From: Rhizobium sp. WYJ-E13
GTDB taxonomy: Bacteria > Pseudomonadota > Alphaproteobacteria > Rhizobiales > Rhizobiaceae
Length of the DNA: 64,000 nt
Assembly: GCF_018987265.1 (NCBI RefSeq)
Contig: NZ_CP076853.1
Span: 1,178,001-1,242,000, forward strand
Reading direction: 5' to 3'
Shown: piece by piece, positions 1 through 8,112 of the stretch
Layout: each line of letters opens with the position of its first letter
Position numbering within the stretch: position 1 is the stretch's first letter
Program-made: the position numbers and the translations under genes
The notes under the pieces: generated by a model
Seen by the model: the letters and a program-made list of their open reading frames with translations, nothing else
Databases searched by the model: none
What the model was told of the DNA's origin: nothing

Positions 1-254
1 ATTTCGGGCAGCGCCTGACCTTCCAGCGGCATATGAATGACGATGTCCTTGGTCGCGCCGTGTTTTGCCTGGCCAAGCTCTACCTTGGAGCCGTCGACCC
101 GTTCGAAGAAGCCGGTATCGCCCGGCTGCCCGCCCGATGTTGCATAGAAGCAGGTCTGGTTCAGCTCAATGCCCCCGTCTTCGTGAACGGCCGTGACGAC
201 CGCTTCGCATGTGGAGAGATAGAAGTCGTCACGGTAGAGGGCATTGACTGGCAT
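1..254 (-). CDS. Alanyl-tRNA editing protein, AlaX type (3' end outside window)
   Basis: This is the first 84 codons of a free-standing relative of the alanyl-tRNA synthetase editing domain, a family that hydrolyses mischarged Ser- or Gly-tRNA(Ala). The visible part starts MPVNALYRDDFYLSTC and carries the family signature TSGGQPGDTG at about residues 48-57. The zinc-binding histidine motifs expected further on lie beyond the window edge. The ATG is 6 bases after the stop of the cysteine synthase gene, so the two are probably co-transcribed. The family call is fairly safe; whether the complete protein is functional cannot be judged here. Confidence 0.8.
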   Translation of the reverse strand, partial: MPVNALYRDDFYLSTCEAVVTAVHEDGGIELNQTCFYATSGGQPGDTGFFERVDGSKVELGQAKHGATKDIVIHMPLEGQALPE

Positions 255-260
255 TGGGGC

Positions 261-1301
261 TCACGCTGTGGGTTCGTAGGGTATTTTGATATCCGTCGAG
301 CCGACCATCCATTCGGGAATGGGAAGACCCTTGGATGACAGGAAATCCGGATTGAAGAGCTTGGATTGATAGCGGTTGCCATAATCGCAGAGGATTGTCA
401 CGACCGTGTGGCCGGGGCCGAGATCCCTGGCGAGGCGCACTGCGCCGGCAATGTTGATCGCCGTGGAGCCGCCAAGGCAGAGCCCCTCATGCTCGACGAG
501 ATCGAAGAGATAGGGAAGCGCCTCGGCATCGGTGACGCGATAGGAAAAGTCCGGCGTGAAGCCTTCGAGATTGGCGGTGATGCGTCCCTGGCCGATGCCT
601 TCTGTTATTGAAGAGCCCTCGGATTTCAGCGCGCCATTCTTGTAGAATTCGTAGAGCGCCGCACCCTCGGGATCGGCAATGCCGATCTTGATATCCTTGT
701 TGAAACCCTTGAGACCTGCGGCGACGCCGGCAAGCGTGCCGCCGGAGCCGACCGAGCAGACAAAGCCGTCGACCTTGCCATCCGTATCCTTCCAGATCTC
801 CGGTGCGGTGGTTTCGATATGGGCTTGGCGGTTGGCGACGTTGTCGAACTGGTTGGCCCAGATCGCGCCGTTCGGCTCGCTCTTGGTAAGCTGCTCGGCA
901 AGGCGGCCCGAAACCTTCACATAATTGTTCGGGTTCTTGTAGGGAACGGCCGGAACTTCCACGAGCTCGGCGCCGAGCAGCCGCAGCGCATCCTTCTTTT
1001 CCTGGCTCTGCGTTTCCGGAATGACGATCACGGTGCGATAGCCGAGCGCCTTGGCGACCACCGTCAGGCCGATGCCGGTATTGCCCGCCGTGCCCTCGAC
1101 GATGACGCCGCCGGGCTTCAGCAGCCCTTTCTTTTCGGCATCACGGATGATGTAGAGCGCCGCTCGGTCCTTCACAGATTGGCCGGGATTGAGGAATTCG
1201 GCCTTGCCGAGAATGGTGCAGCCGGTCGCCTCGGAAACACCCTTGAGCTTGATGAGGGGCGTATTGCCGATAGCCTCGATTACGGAGGGGTGGAAGGTCA
1301 T
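261..1301 (-). CDS. cysK: Cysteine synthase A family (O-acetylserine sulfhydrylase)
   Basis: This is a 346-residue PLP enzyme expected to make L-cysteine from O-acetylserine and sulfide in the cytoplasm. The N-terminus has the fold-type II signature NTPLIKLKG and the PLP-lysine motif NPGQSVKDRAA at about residues 38-48. The substrate loop EGTAGNTGIG follows near 68-77 and the phosphate-binding stretch SVGSGGTLAGV near 185. It is somewhat longer than E. coli CysK (about 323), with the excess at the C-terminus. The ATG follows a weak GAGGC ribosome site. It lies upstream of the AlaX-like gene in the same direction. Rhizobia usually carry several paralogues, so this may not be the main housekeeping copy. 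Confidence 0.9.
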   Translation of the reverse strand: MTFHPSVIEAIGNTPLIKLKGVSEATGCTILGKAEFLNPGQSVKDRAALYIIRDAEKKGLLKPGGVIVEGTAGNTGIGLTVVAKALGYRTVIVIPETQSQEKKDALRLLGAELVEVPAVPYKNPNNYVKVSGRLAEQLTKSEPNGAIWANQFDNVANRQAHIETTAPEIWKDTDGKVDGFVCSVGSGGTLAGVAAGLKGFNKDIKIGIADPEGAALYEFYKNGALKSEGSSITEGIGQGRITANLEGFTPDFSYRVTDAEALPYLFDLVEHEGLCLGGSTAINIAGAVRLARDLGPGHTVVTILCDYGNRYQSKLFNPDFLSSKGLPIPEWMVGSTDIKIPYEPTA

Positions 1302-1446
1302 GGAATCTGCCTCGTTTACGCATAGTTTAGGAACGGTCTTTTCCCTTCACAAGGCGGCATTGGCAAGAAATCCTATTCCATGCCTTTCAAGACCACGATA
1401 AAATTAGTCTTCCATTTCTAGCCTTTCGCCCAGCCCGGGCAAGCAG

Positions 1447-1476
1447 TGATCCGAAGATTGACTTTCGGCGTATGGA
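1447..1476 (+). promoter_or_regulatory. Putative singlet-oxygen-type ECF sigma promoter of chrR-SDR
   Basis: TGATCC at 1447-1452 and TATGGA at 1471-1476 are separated by exactly 18 bases. TGATCC is the -35 hexamer known for RpoE/ChrR (ECF11-type) promoters of alphaproteobacteria, usually with a TA-rich -10 at this spacing. The same arrangement occurs in front of the photolyase operon in this window. The in-frame ATG at 1475 falls inside the -10 element, which argues for translation starting further downstream. The -10 half is only a loose match. Confidence 0.6.
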
Positions 1477-1511
1477 TGACGACAAAGCAAGCACGGGCGC
1501 AGGAACAAGGC

Positions 1512-2168
1512 GTGACTGAATCTGACATGGTTCACGAGCATATCGACACGATCGATGCATTGATGGCGCACTATGTCGCTGGCTCCCTTCCGAAGCCGGC
1601 CCGCGTACTCGTGGAATCCCATCTCGAAATGAAGCCGGACAATCGCGGCCTGGTGGCTGACCTCGAACGGCTGGCTGGAGAAGCTCTGGAGAGCACGCCA
1701 GCAAGCCCGATCAGCGACCGCGATGCGAAGCTTGCGGCAATCTTCGGCTCGAAGGCTCCTGCTGCCTCGAACCTCCCTTCACGTCCGCAAGGCGCTCTTT
1801 TCCCGCGCGCCCTGCGCAACCTCATCGGTTTCGAAGCCGATGACGTGCCGTGGCGCAAGCGCCTTCCGGGCTTCAAGGAATATGCGACCGATATCGACGG
1901 CTGCGAGGTCAGCCTGATGTGGATACGGCCGGGTCGTGCACTGCCTGCACATACGCATGCGGGCATGGAACTGATCCTCATCCTCGATGGCGCTTTCCGC
2001 GACGAGCGCGGCCTTTTCGGGCCGGGAGATATCTCGGTTGCGGATGCCTCCGTCAACCATCGCCCCGTCGCCGAAACGGACCGGCCCTGCATCGCCTTTG
2101 CCGTTTCTGACGGCCCGATCAAGCTCACCGGCTCCTTCCGGCAGATCATTGGTGACCTCATCGGCTGA
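1512..2168 (+). CDS. ChrR-like anti-sigma/cupin protein lacking the zinc-ligand cysteines
   Basis: This 218-residue protein has the two-domain plan of ChrR, the anti-sigma factor that restrains RpoE until singlet oxygen appears. The N-terminal helical domain starts around MVHEHIDTIDALMAHYVAG. Where ChrR has the ligand series His...HxxxCxxC, the first histidines and H37 are kept, but the two cysteines read K41 and N44 (HLEMKPDNR). The C-terminal cupin domain keeps its presumed metal site: H147, H149, E153 and H183. No sigma factor gene is adjacent, because upstream is the divergent cysteine synthase. The GTG start is chosen because AGGAACAAGG precedes it and the predicted promoter covers the earlier starts; ATG at 1527 is also possible. 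The SDR gene follows after 98 bases. Confidence 0.8.
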   Translation: MTESDMVHEHIDTIDALMAHYVAGSLPKPARVLVESHLEMKPDNRGLVADLERLAGEALESTPASPISDRDAKLAAIFGSKAPAASNLPSRPQGALFPRALRNLIGFEADDVPWRKRLPGFKEYATDIDGCEVSLMWIRPGRALPAHTHAGMELILILDGAFRDERGLFGPGDISVADASVNHRPVAETDRPCIAFAVSDGPIKLTGSFRQIIGDLIG

Positions 2169-2266
2169 AAGCAGCCATAATGCTGTGATAGAGCCATGGT
2201 CCCGGGGGAGATAAGGAGCTTCCGGGCCTGTGTTCGTGTTCAAATCGGCAGACCGGAGGAAGTGTC

Positions 2267-3100
2267 ATGCGTAATTTCATCGCCCGTCCTGAACATGGTA
2301 TCGTCTGGATTTCCGGTGCGAGTTCCGGAATAGGCCGAGCGCTGGCGCTGAAGCTCGCAGACGAGGGATACAGGGTCGCCGTCACCGCCCGCAATCACGA
2401 AAAACTGGTGGAATTGCAGCTCGAGGCGGCCGGATTGGCTGGCAGCGTCATCGTTCTCGATGGCGATGTGACCGATGCCGAAGACATGGAACATGTCATG
2501 GCCTCGATCGAATATGAGCACGGTGCGCTCGTCATGGCGATCCTGTGTGCAGGCGTCTATCAGCCTGTCCACGGCGAGGATCTGAACCGGGCAGATTTCG
2601 AGAAGACTTTTGCCGTCAACCTCTCAGGCGTCGTCAATTGCCTGCTGCCGGCGGTCCGCCACATGAAGACGAAGGGGCAGGGTCAGATCGCCATCGTTTC
2701 CTCGGTCACGGGTTACACGGGATTGCCGACCAGCGCCGCCTACGGCGCGACCAAGGCTGCCCTGATCAACATGGCCGAAAGCCTGAAATTCGATCTCGAC
2801 AAGATCGGCATCCGCATCCAGCTCATCAATCCGGGTTTCGTCGACACGCCGGCAACGCGCAAGAATGCCTTTCCCATGCCGGCACTGGTTTCGCCCGAGA
2901 CGGCGGCAGAGCGCATTGCGGCGGGTCTCAAGTCGCAGGCGTTCGAGATCACCTTCCCGAAGCGCTTCACCTATGTGCTGAAGTTCCTGCGGCTCTTGCC
3001 TTACGGTTTCTATTTCGCATTGGTGAACCGCTTCACCGGTTGGGGCGAGCGGCCTGCCAACTCCAGTCGCCGCCCGGTGACGCCGCATCCGGCCGAATGA
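2267..3100 (+). CDS. Short-chain dehydrogenase/reductase of the photooxidative-stress island
   Basis: This is a 277-residue classical SDR, a Rossmann-fold NAD(P)-dependent oxidoreductase. It shows the cofactor motif SGASSGIGR near residues 16-24, the catalytic serine in VSSVTGYTG and the YGATK (YxxxK) active-site pair near 160. A basic, hydrophobic C-terminal segment (FLRLLPYGFYFALVNRF) suggests association with membrane or lipid. The ATG has a strong GGAGGAAG ribosome site. It follows the ChrR-like gene and faces the CFA-like operon. SDR genes also occur in the Rhodobacter singlet-oxygen regulon, as I recall. The substrate is unknown; a lipid or aldehyde is a guess from context. Its TGA stop directly touches the stop of the convergent gene. 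Confidence 0.85.
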   Translation: MRNFIARPEHGIVWISGASSGIGRALALKLADEGYRVAVTARNHEKLVELQLEAAGLAGSVIVLDGDVTDAEDMEHVMASIEYEHGALVMAILCAGVYQPVHGEDLNRADFEKTFAVNLSGVVNCLLPAVRHMKTKGQGQIAIVSSVTGYTGLPTSAAYGATKAALINMAESLKFDLDKIGIRIQLINPGFVDTPATRKNAFPMPALVSPETAAERIAAGLKSQAFEITFPKRFTYVLKFLRLLPYGFYFALVNRFTGWGERPANSSRRPVTPHPAE

Positions 3101-4360
3101 TCAAGGCCGCGAAAAGACCACCTGCCGCACATCGATGTTGCGGGCACGAAAGCCTGCCTCGCAATAGAAGAGGTAGAATTCCCAGAGCCGCTTGAACCGG
3201 TCGTCGAAACCCATTGGCCTGAGCTTGTGCCAGACGGACCAGAAGCGCTCGCGCCATTCCGACAGCGTACGTGCATAATCAAGGCCGAAGCCAAAGTCTT
3301 TGACCAGTGACAAGTCCATTTTCTTGCCGAGTTCGGCAAGGTGGTGGCGCGTCGGCAGCATGCCGCCGGGGAACACATATTTCTGGATGAAATCCGGATT
3401 GCTGCGATATTGCTCAAAGGCCTCGGGACGAATGGTGATGATCTGCAGTCCCGCCTTGCCGCCCGGCTTCAGGCATTGTTTGAGCTTGGAAAAATAGGCC
3501 GGCCAGTATTTCTCGCCAACAGCCTCGAACATCTCGATGGAAACAATGCGATCGTAGACACCGGTCTCGTCGCGATAGTCCTGGAAGCGGAAATCAACCT
3601 TGTCGCTGAGCCCTGCCTTGCTGATGCGCGCCTGCGCGAAGGCAAGCTGCTCGCGACTGATCGTCAGGCCCGTCACCCGGCAATTCAGTTCGCTTGCCGC
3701 GAACTCGGCAAAGCCGCCCCAGCCGGAGCCGATTTCCAGCACGTGATCGCCGGGCTTGATGCCGGTTGCCTCCGCCAAAGCGCGATATTTCGCATTCTGC
3801 GCCGACTGCAGGTCGTTGGCACCGGTCGAATAGAGCGCTGAGGAATAGGTCATGCTCGGATCGAGCCATTGCTTGTAGAAATCGTTGCCGAGGTCGTAAT
3901 GGGCCGAGATATTGCGCTTCGAGCCCGTCTTGGTGTTGGCATTCATCCAGTGGCGGATACGCTCGACGAAGCGGCCGACGCCGCGCTTGCCATGCGCGTA
4001 GCTGTACGCCGCTTCGCCATTGACGAGGAAAAGCTCGAGGAAGGCAGTGATGTCGGGGCTGTCCCAATCGCCGTCCATATAGGTCTCAGCGACACCGATC
4101 GTGCCGCTGGTCAGAGCCCGGTCTGCAAGGTTCCAGTTTCGAAGCGTCAACGCGGCGTCAGGTCCGGCAGCCTTGCCCTTGATGAACACCTTGCGCCCGT
4201 CGGGCAGCGTGACCGTAAGGGAGCCGTGTTGCATGCGCATCAGGCCGCGCAGCGCAAGCTTCGCCTTAAAGGGCAGGCCTTTGACGATGCGCGAAATATT
4301 CTCTGCCGTCAGAGTCACCGCGTCCCGGGCAGATTGATTCAAATCCTGCATATTGCTCAC
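3101..4360 (-). CDS. CFA-synthase-like SAM methyltransferase with altered bicarbonate site (possible UfaM-type)
   Basis: This 419-residue protein is a full-length member of the cyclopropane-fatty-acid synthase family, which methylates unsaturated acyl chains of membrane phospholipids using SAM. The SAM loop VLEIGSGWGGF is at about 207-217 and the family motif YDLGNDFY at 155-162. E279 and the tyrosine of GLDYARTL, matching E. coli E239 and Y317, are kept. The position of Cys139 reads S174 (TYSSALY) and that of His266 reads Q306 (GLQIITI), so two of the residues that hold the bicarbonate base are gone. The GTG start has GGGAGGAT in front of it; the ATG 9 bases on is an alternative. It is last in the photolyase operon. 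Chemistry other than cyclopropanation is inferred. Confidence 0.8.
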   Translation of the reverse strand: MSNMQDLNQSARDAVTLTAENISRIVKGLPFKAKLALRGLMRMQHGSLTVTLPDGRKVFIKGKAAGPDAALTLRNWNLADRALTSGTIGVAETYMDGDWDSPDITAFLELFLVNGEAAYSYAHGKRGVGRFVERIRHWMNANTKTGSKRNISAHYDLGNDFYKQWLDPSMTYSSALYSTGANDLQSAQNAKYRALAEATGIKPGDHVLEIGSGWGGFAEFAASELNCRVTGLTISREQLAFAQARISKAGLSDKVDFRFQDYRDETGVYDRIVSIEMFEAVGEKYWPAYFSKLKQCLKPGGKAGLQIITIRPEAFEQYRSNPDFIQKYVFPGGMLPTRHHLAELGKKMDLSLVKDFGFGLDYARTLSEWRERFWSVWHKLRPMGFDDRFKRLWEFYLFYCEAGFRARNIDVRQVVFSRP

Positions 4361-4439
4361 CGTCCATCCTCCCGTATTTTTTTGGCCGGTCAGGACGATG
4401 CTTGCGCCTCTCCTCCGGCGATTGCAGCAAACGCTAGAT

Positions 4440-5300
4440 TCATTCCGCAGCTTCTGCAAGCCGGCTTGCCGGCTTCACGCTGATAGGTGGGGGAGGTGGT
4501 GGCCGGCGAACGTAGATGGCGCCTTTAAGCCAGAGTTTCAGAGCCTCCCAGTGAATCCCGGCCATGATCTTGATGGTTAGGAAGGGAATGGCTGTGAGAA
4601 GATAACCGAGTGTCCAGCTAGCCAGAGGCTTTTTCCGGCCGCTGAATGTGGCTGCAAGAAGCGGTCCTTCGGCATCGGTTTCCAGGATGCGCCAGCGGAT
4701 TTCCTGGCCGGGCGGGAGCATGCGGAAATGATAGCGCATGCCGACACCAATGAAGGGAGAGACATAAAAGAGCTTGTCGCAGGTCTGGCGAAGACCGCTT
4801 TCGAAAACTTCATTCTCCTCGACAGGGCAGACATAACTATGCCGCTCGCCGAATGTGTTGCGCACCTCGTAGATCAGCGCAATCAAGGCATCCCTGTTGT
4901 CATAGGCATAATAGACCGAAAGGGGATTGAAGACGTAGCCTAGTATCCGCGGATAACAGACGAGCAGGATTTTGGCCGGTCGTTCGACACAGGCATCCGC
5001 AAGCAGGCGATCGGCATAGGAGCGCAGCTTTCCACCTACCGCATGGTCCTCTTCATAGAACGAGACGAGATTGCTTCGGTTGACCGAAAACAGCACCGAC
5101 TGGCCGTTGGCTTCCTCCAGCCGATCGAGATCGATAGACAGTGAAAAGACCCGATACCGGAAGCGATGGCCGAATGGTTTCATGCGCTGATGCATGACAT
5201 CGCCCACATAAAGCACTGCCGGAGCCTCCGGCGGCGGGCCGTTTCGCGTCACGCTGACACCATACCTTGTTGCACGGGGGCTTGTGTGAGACGCCGTCAT
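4440..5300 (-). CDS. DUF1365 family protein (possible UfaO-type)
   Basis: This 286-residue protein belongs to DUF1365, a family almost always found beside CFA-synthase-like and flavin amine oxidase genes. Family hallmarks are the start APAVLYVGDVMHQRMKPFGHRF, with H46 in the F-x-H segment, and the central NPLSVYYAYD near residue 124. A hydrophobic stretch near the C-terminus (TLGYLLTAIPFLTIKIMAG) suggests membrane contact, followed by a run of six prolines. The start codon overlaps the stop of the flavoprotein by four bases, implying coupled translation. A role in oxygen insertion during furan fatty acid formation has been reported in Rhodobacter for a protein of this kind, as I recall. That role here is inference. 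Confidence 0.8.
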   Translation of the reverse strand: MTASHTSPRATRYGVSVTRNGPPPEAPAVLYVGDVMHQRMKPFGHRFRYRVFSLSIDLDRLEEANGQSVLFSVNRSNLVSFYEEDHAVGGKLRSYADRLLADACVERPAKILLVCYPRILGYVFNPLSVYYAYDNRDALIALIYEVRNTFGERHSYVCPVEENEVFESGLRQTCDKLFYVSPFIGVGMRYHFRMLPPGQEIRWRILETDAEGPLLAATFSGRKKPLASWTLGYLLTAIPFLTIKIMAGIHWEALKLWLKGAIYVRRPPPPPPISVKPASRLAEAAE

Positions 5301-6634
5301 GCCATCGCTTCCAGTATGGCCTGAGGGGAGGAAGGCCGGGCAGTCCGCCAGGGTGCGATCCCGCCCAGCGCCTCCGCCGCCGCAAGACCGGAGACGAGTC
5401 CATCCTCATGGAATCCATATCCGGTCCAGGCGCCCGCGAAATAGCAGTTGTTTCTTCCTTGAATTGTAGCAATCGCTCGCTGCGCGGCCATCGCTTCAGC
5501 AGAAAATTGCGGATGCTCGTAAGTGAATTCGGCAAAGACCTTGCGGCACTCCGGTTCGCGATCCGGATTGAGTGTGACGAACAGCGGGAAGTTCGGGTCG
5601 ATGCCCTGCAGCCTGTTCATCCAGTAGGTCACAGCCACGCCAGCCTTGCCGTCGGCATGGCTGGAGCGCAGATAGTTCCAGGATGCCCAGACGTTGCGCC
5701 GCTTCGGCATCAGGCCGGTATCACGGTGAAGCACCACGCGGTTCGGTTGATACGGTACGGCAGCAAGCAATCGCTTTTCCTGATCCGTCGCATCGGTCAG
5801 CAGCCGCGCTGTCTGATCGCTGTGGCAGGCAAAGATCACCTTGTCGAAGAAGGCCTCGGTGCCGTCCTCTTCGATGAGGGTCGCACCCTTGTCATTACGG
5901 ATAATGCCACGCACGCCGCAGCCAAGTTTCAATTTGTCCCCAAGTGGTGATAGGAGTTTTTTCAGATAGTTGCGGCTGCCGCCGGTCACCGTGCGCCACT
6001 GATGTTGACGGCGATAGATAAGCCGGTGATTGTCGAAGAAATTGACGAAGTGTTCGGCGGGAAATTGCAGCATGCGCGCTGATGGCGTCGACCAGATCGC
6101 GGCCGCCATCGGCACCAGATAGTTGTTGGTGAAACCGGGTGAGAAGCCGCGCCAGTCGAGGTAATCGCCGATCGAGCGAGAGGCGAGATGACCGGCCGCC
6201 CGATCCTGCAGGCAGGTACGATTGAACCGCAATATTTCGCGGATCATCCAGAGAAAGGAGGGGTTCAGCAAATTGCGCTTCTGCGCGAATATCGACGACA
6301 GCCGGCCGCCGCTCCATTCCAGCCTGCCCTGATCCAGCGACAGTGAAAAGCTCATGTCGCTCGCATGCGTGGCGACGCCGAGCTCTGCTAAGAGCGCGGT
6401 CAGATTGGGATAATTGTGCTCGTTGTAGACGATGAAGCCGGTATCGACTGGAATGTTCAGCCCGTCATAGTCGACATCGACCGTTGCCGTATGGCCGCCC
6501 GGCCGGACATCCTTCTCATAAAGCGTCACGTCATGGACAGGGTTGAGCGCCCAGGCGGCAGATGCACCCGATATGCCCGACCCTATTACGGCGACCTTGA
6601 GGCGGCGTGGCAGCGGAGGAACATGTGCGTTCAT
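5297..6634 (-). CDS. FAD-dependent amine-oxidase-like oxidoreductase (possible UfaD-type)
   Basis: This 445-residue flavoprotein begins with the dinucleotide-binding motif AVIGSGISGASAAW at about 15-28, followed by YEKDVRPGGHTATVD, typical of the COG2907 amine-oxidase/desaturase-like group. The C-terminal FAD-contacting segment CYFAGAWTGYGFHEDGLVSG lies near 395-415. The ATG overlaps the stop of the photolyase gene by four bases and its own stop overlaps the DUF1365 start. The three-gene set of flavoprotein, DUF1365 and CFA-like methyltransferase matches the group linked to desaturation of methylated membrane lipids. The exact reaction cannot be read from sequence. Confidence 0.82.
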   Translation of the reverse strand: MNAHVPPLPRRLKVAVIGSGISGASAAWALNPVHDVTLYEKDVRPGGHTATVDVDYDGLNIPVDTGFIVYNEHNYPNLTALLAELGVATHASDMSFSLSLDQGRLEWSGGRLSSIFAQKRNLLNPSFLWMIREILRFNRTCLQDRAAGHLASRSIGDYLDWRGFSPGFTNNYLVPMAAAIWSTPSARMLQFPAEHFVNFFDNHRLIYRRQHQWRTVTGGSRNYLKKLLSPLGDKLKLGCGVRGIIRNDKGATLIEEDGTEAFFDKVIFACHSDQTARLLTDATDQEKRLLAAVPYQPNRVVLHRDTGLMPKRRNVWASWNYLRSSHADGKAGVAVTYWMNRLQGIDPNFPLFVTLNPDREPECRKVFAEFTYEHPQFSAEAMAAQRAIATIQGRNNCYFAGAWTGYGFHEDGLVSGLAAAEALGGIAPWRTARPSSPQAILEAMA

Positions 6635-8085
6635 GCTGCATCCTTCATGGCGTTATAGACCTTTAAAGCCCGACGGCGCGCCGTGGCGTGATCGACGATG
6701 GGTCTGGGATAGGTTTCGCCAAGCGTGATACCGGCTTTATCAAGCACGTTTTCAGGGGCTTCGAATGGCCGGTGGATATATGTGTCGTCGAGCTTTTCGA
6801 GTTCCGGCACGAACTGCCGGATGTAGCTGCCATCCGCATCGAACTTCTCGCCCTGAAACACCGGATTGAAGATGCGGAAGAAGGGAGAGGCATCTGCACC
6901 CGATCCTGCCACCCACTGCCAACTCGCCGCATTATTGGCCGGGTCGGCATCGACAAGCGTGTCGCGGAACCAGGCCTCCCCGCGGCGCCAGTCGACAAGC
7001 AGATCCTTGATGAGAAACGAGGCGGTGATCATCCGAACGCGGTTGTGCATCCAGCCATGGCGCCAGAGCTGGCGCATGCCGGCATCGACGATGGGATAGC
7101 CTGTTTGGCCATTGCACCAGGCGTGAAAGCCATCGTCATCCTGGCGCCAGCCGAAGCCGTTGAAACTGTCGTTCCAATTATCTCTTGCCAGCTCCGGAAA
7201 ATGGAAGAGCAGATGGTAGGAGAATTCCCGCCATACCAATTCCTTGCGAAAGCGCACGATGTCATCGGAGGAAATCTTGCGCGAAAGTCCTTTCGTGGCC
7301 TCCCAGATGCGCGCCGGCGAGATTTCTCCCAGCGCCAGATGCGGAGAGAGCAGGGATGTTGTCGTCTTTCCGGGAAATTCGCGATCGGCCGAATAGCCAC
7401 GAAGGCCGCCTTCGATGAAATCCTGCAGCCTTTCCTGCGCGGCTGCTTCGCCCGGTGTCCACATATCGGGAAAGGATTTTGCCCAGTTCGGTCCGTGCGG
7501 CAGGAGCTTCCATGAGACGAGCGTTTCGGAGGCCGGAAACTGCTCGGGGAAACGATATCGTTCCGGGGCATCGATCGGTGATTCCGGCTCTCCTTCGCCT
7601 TCGAGCGCCCGCCAGAAAGGCGTGTAGACACGATACGATGTGCCAGTCGAGGACTTGACCTTGGTCGGCTCATGCAGGAGTTGGCCACTGAAGCTGCGTG
7701 CTTCGATCGCCTGTTTTTCCAGTTCGTGTTTGAGGCGCATATCGATCGCGATGCCTGGCGGATCGTAGCGGCGGTTCCAGAACACCGCTTTCGCACCACT
7801 TCGCGTTATGATGTCCGCCAGTGCATCACGGGCATGGCCACTTACCAGAATAAGTTTGCCGTCATGCTTTCTCAGGGCTGCATCGAGAGCATGCAACGAA
7901 TGGTGCAGCCACCAGGCCTGAGCGGAGCCAAGCGGCCCCGTGCCCTCTTCGTCGGGTTCGCGGATATAGAGCGGAATGACCGGTCGCCCCGATGTGCATG
8001 CCGCATGCAGAGCCTTGTTGTCGTCAAGGCGCAGATCCTTGCGAAACCAGACGATCACCGGTCTTGCAGCAGTCTCCCGTGCCAA
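6631..8085 (-). CDS. phrB: Deoxyribodipyrimidine photolyase (class I CPD photolyase family)
   Basis: This 484-residue photolyase repairs UV-induced pyrimidine dimers using blue light, with FADH- as catalyst and an antenna chromophore. The antenna domain starts VIVWFRKDLRLDDN. The FAD domain shows WMHNRVRMITASFL near 350 and DADPANNAASWQWVAGSGADA near 380, both hallmarks of class I CPD enzymes; the length is normal for the class. The start codon is TTG behind GGGAG, and no in-frame ATG is close. It is the first gene of the operon and has the TGATCC-N18-TA element 28 bases upstream. Control by a singlet-oxygen sigma factor fits the family in Rhodobacter. Confidence 0.93.
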   Translation of the reverse strand: MARETAARPVIVWFRKDLRLDDNKALHAACTSGRPVIPLYIREPDEEGTGPLGSAQAWWLHHSLHALDAALRKHDGKLILVSGHARDALADIITRSGAKAVFWNRRYDPPGIAIDMRLKHELEKQAIEARSFSGQLLHEPTKVKSSTGTSYRVYTPFWRALEGEGEPESPIDAPERYRFPEQFPASETLVSWKLLPHGPNWAKSFPDMWTPGEAAAQERLQDFIEGGLRGYSADREFPGKTTTSLLSPHLALGEISPARIWEATKGLSRKISSDDIVRFRKELVWREFSYHLLFHFPELARDNWNDSFNGFGWRQDDDGFHAWCNGQTGYPIVDAGMRQLWRHGWMHNRVRMITASFLIKDLLVDWRRGEAWFRDTLVDADPANNAASWQWVAGSGADASPFFRIFNPVFQGEKFDADGSYIRQFVPELEKLDDTYIHRPFEAPENVLDKAGITLGETYPRPIVDHATARRRALKVYNAMKDAA

Positions 8086-8112
8086 TGGCTGCTCCCTGTC
8101 TTTTCTCTGGGG

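Noticed and set aside
1446..1511. Longer N-terminus for the ChrR-like protein starting at GTG 1446 or ATG 1476
   Set aside because: This stretch contains the TGATCC-N18-TATGGA promoter element, and residues encoded there do not fit the ChrR family.
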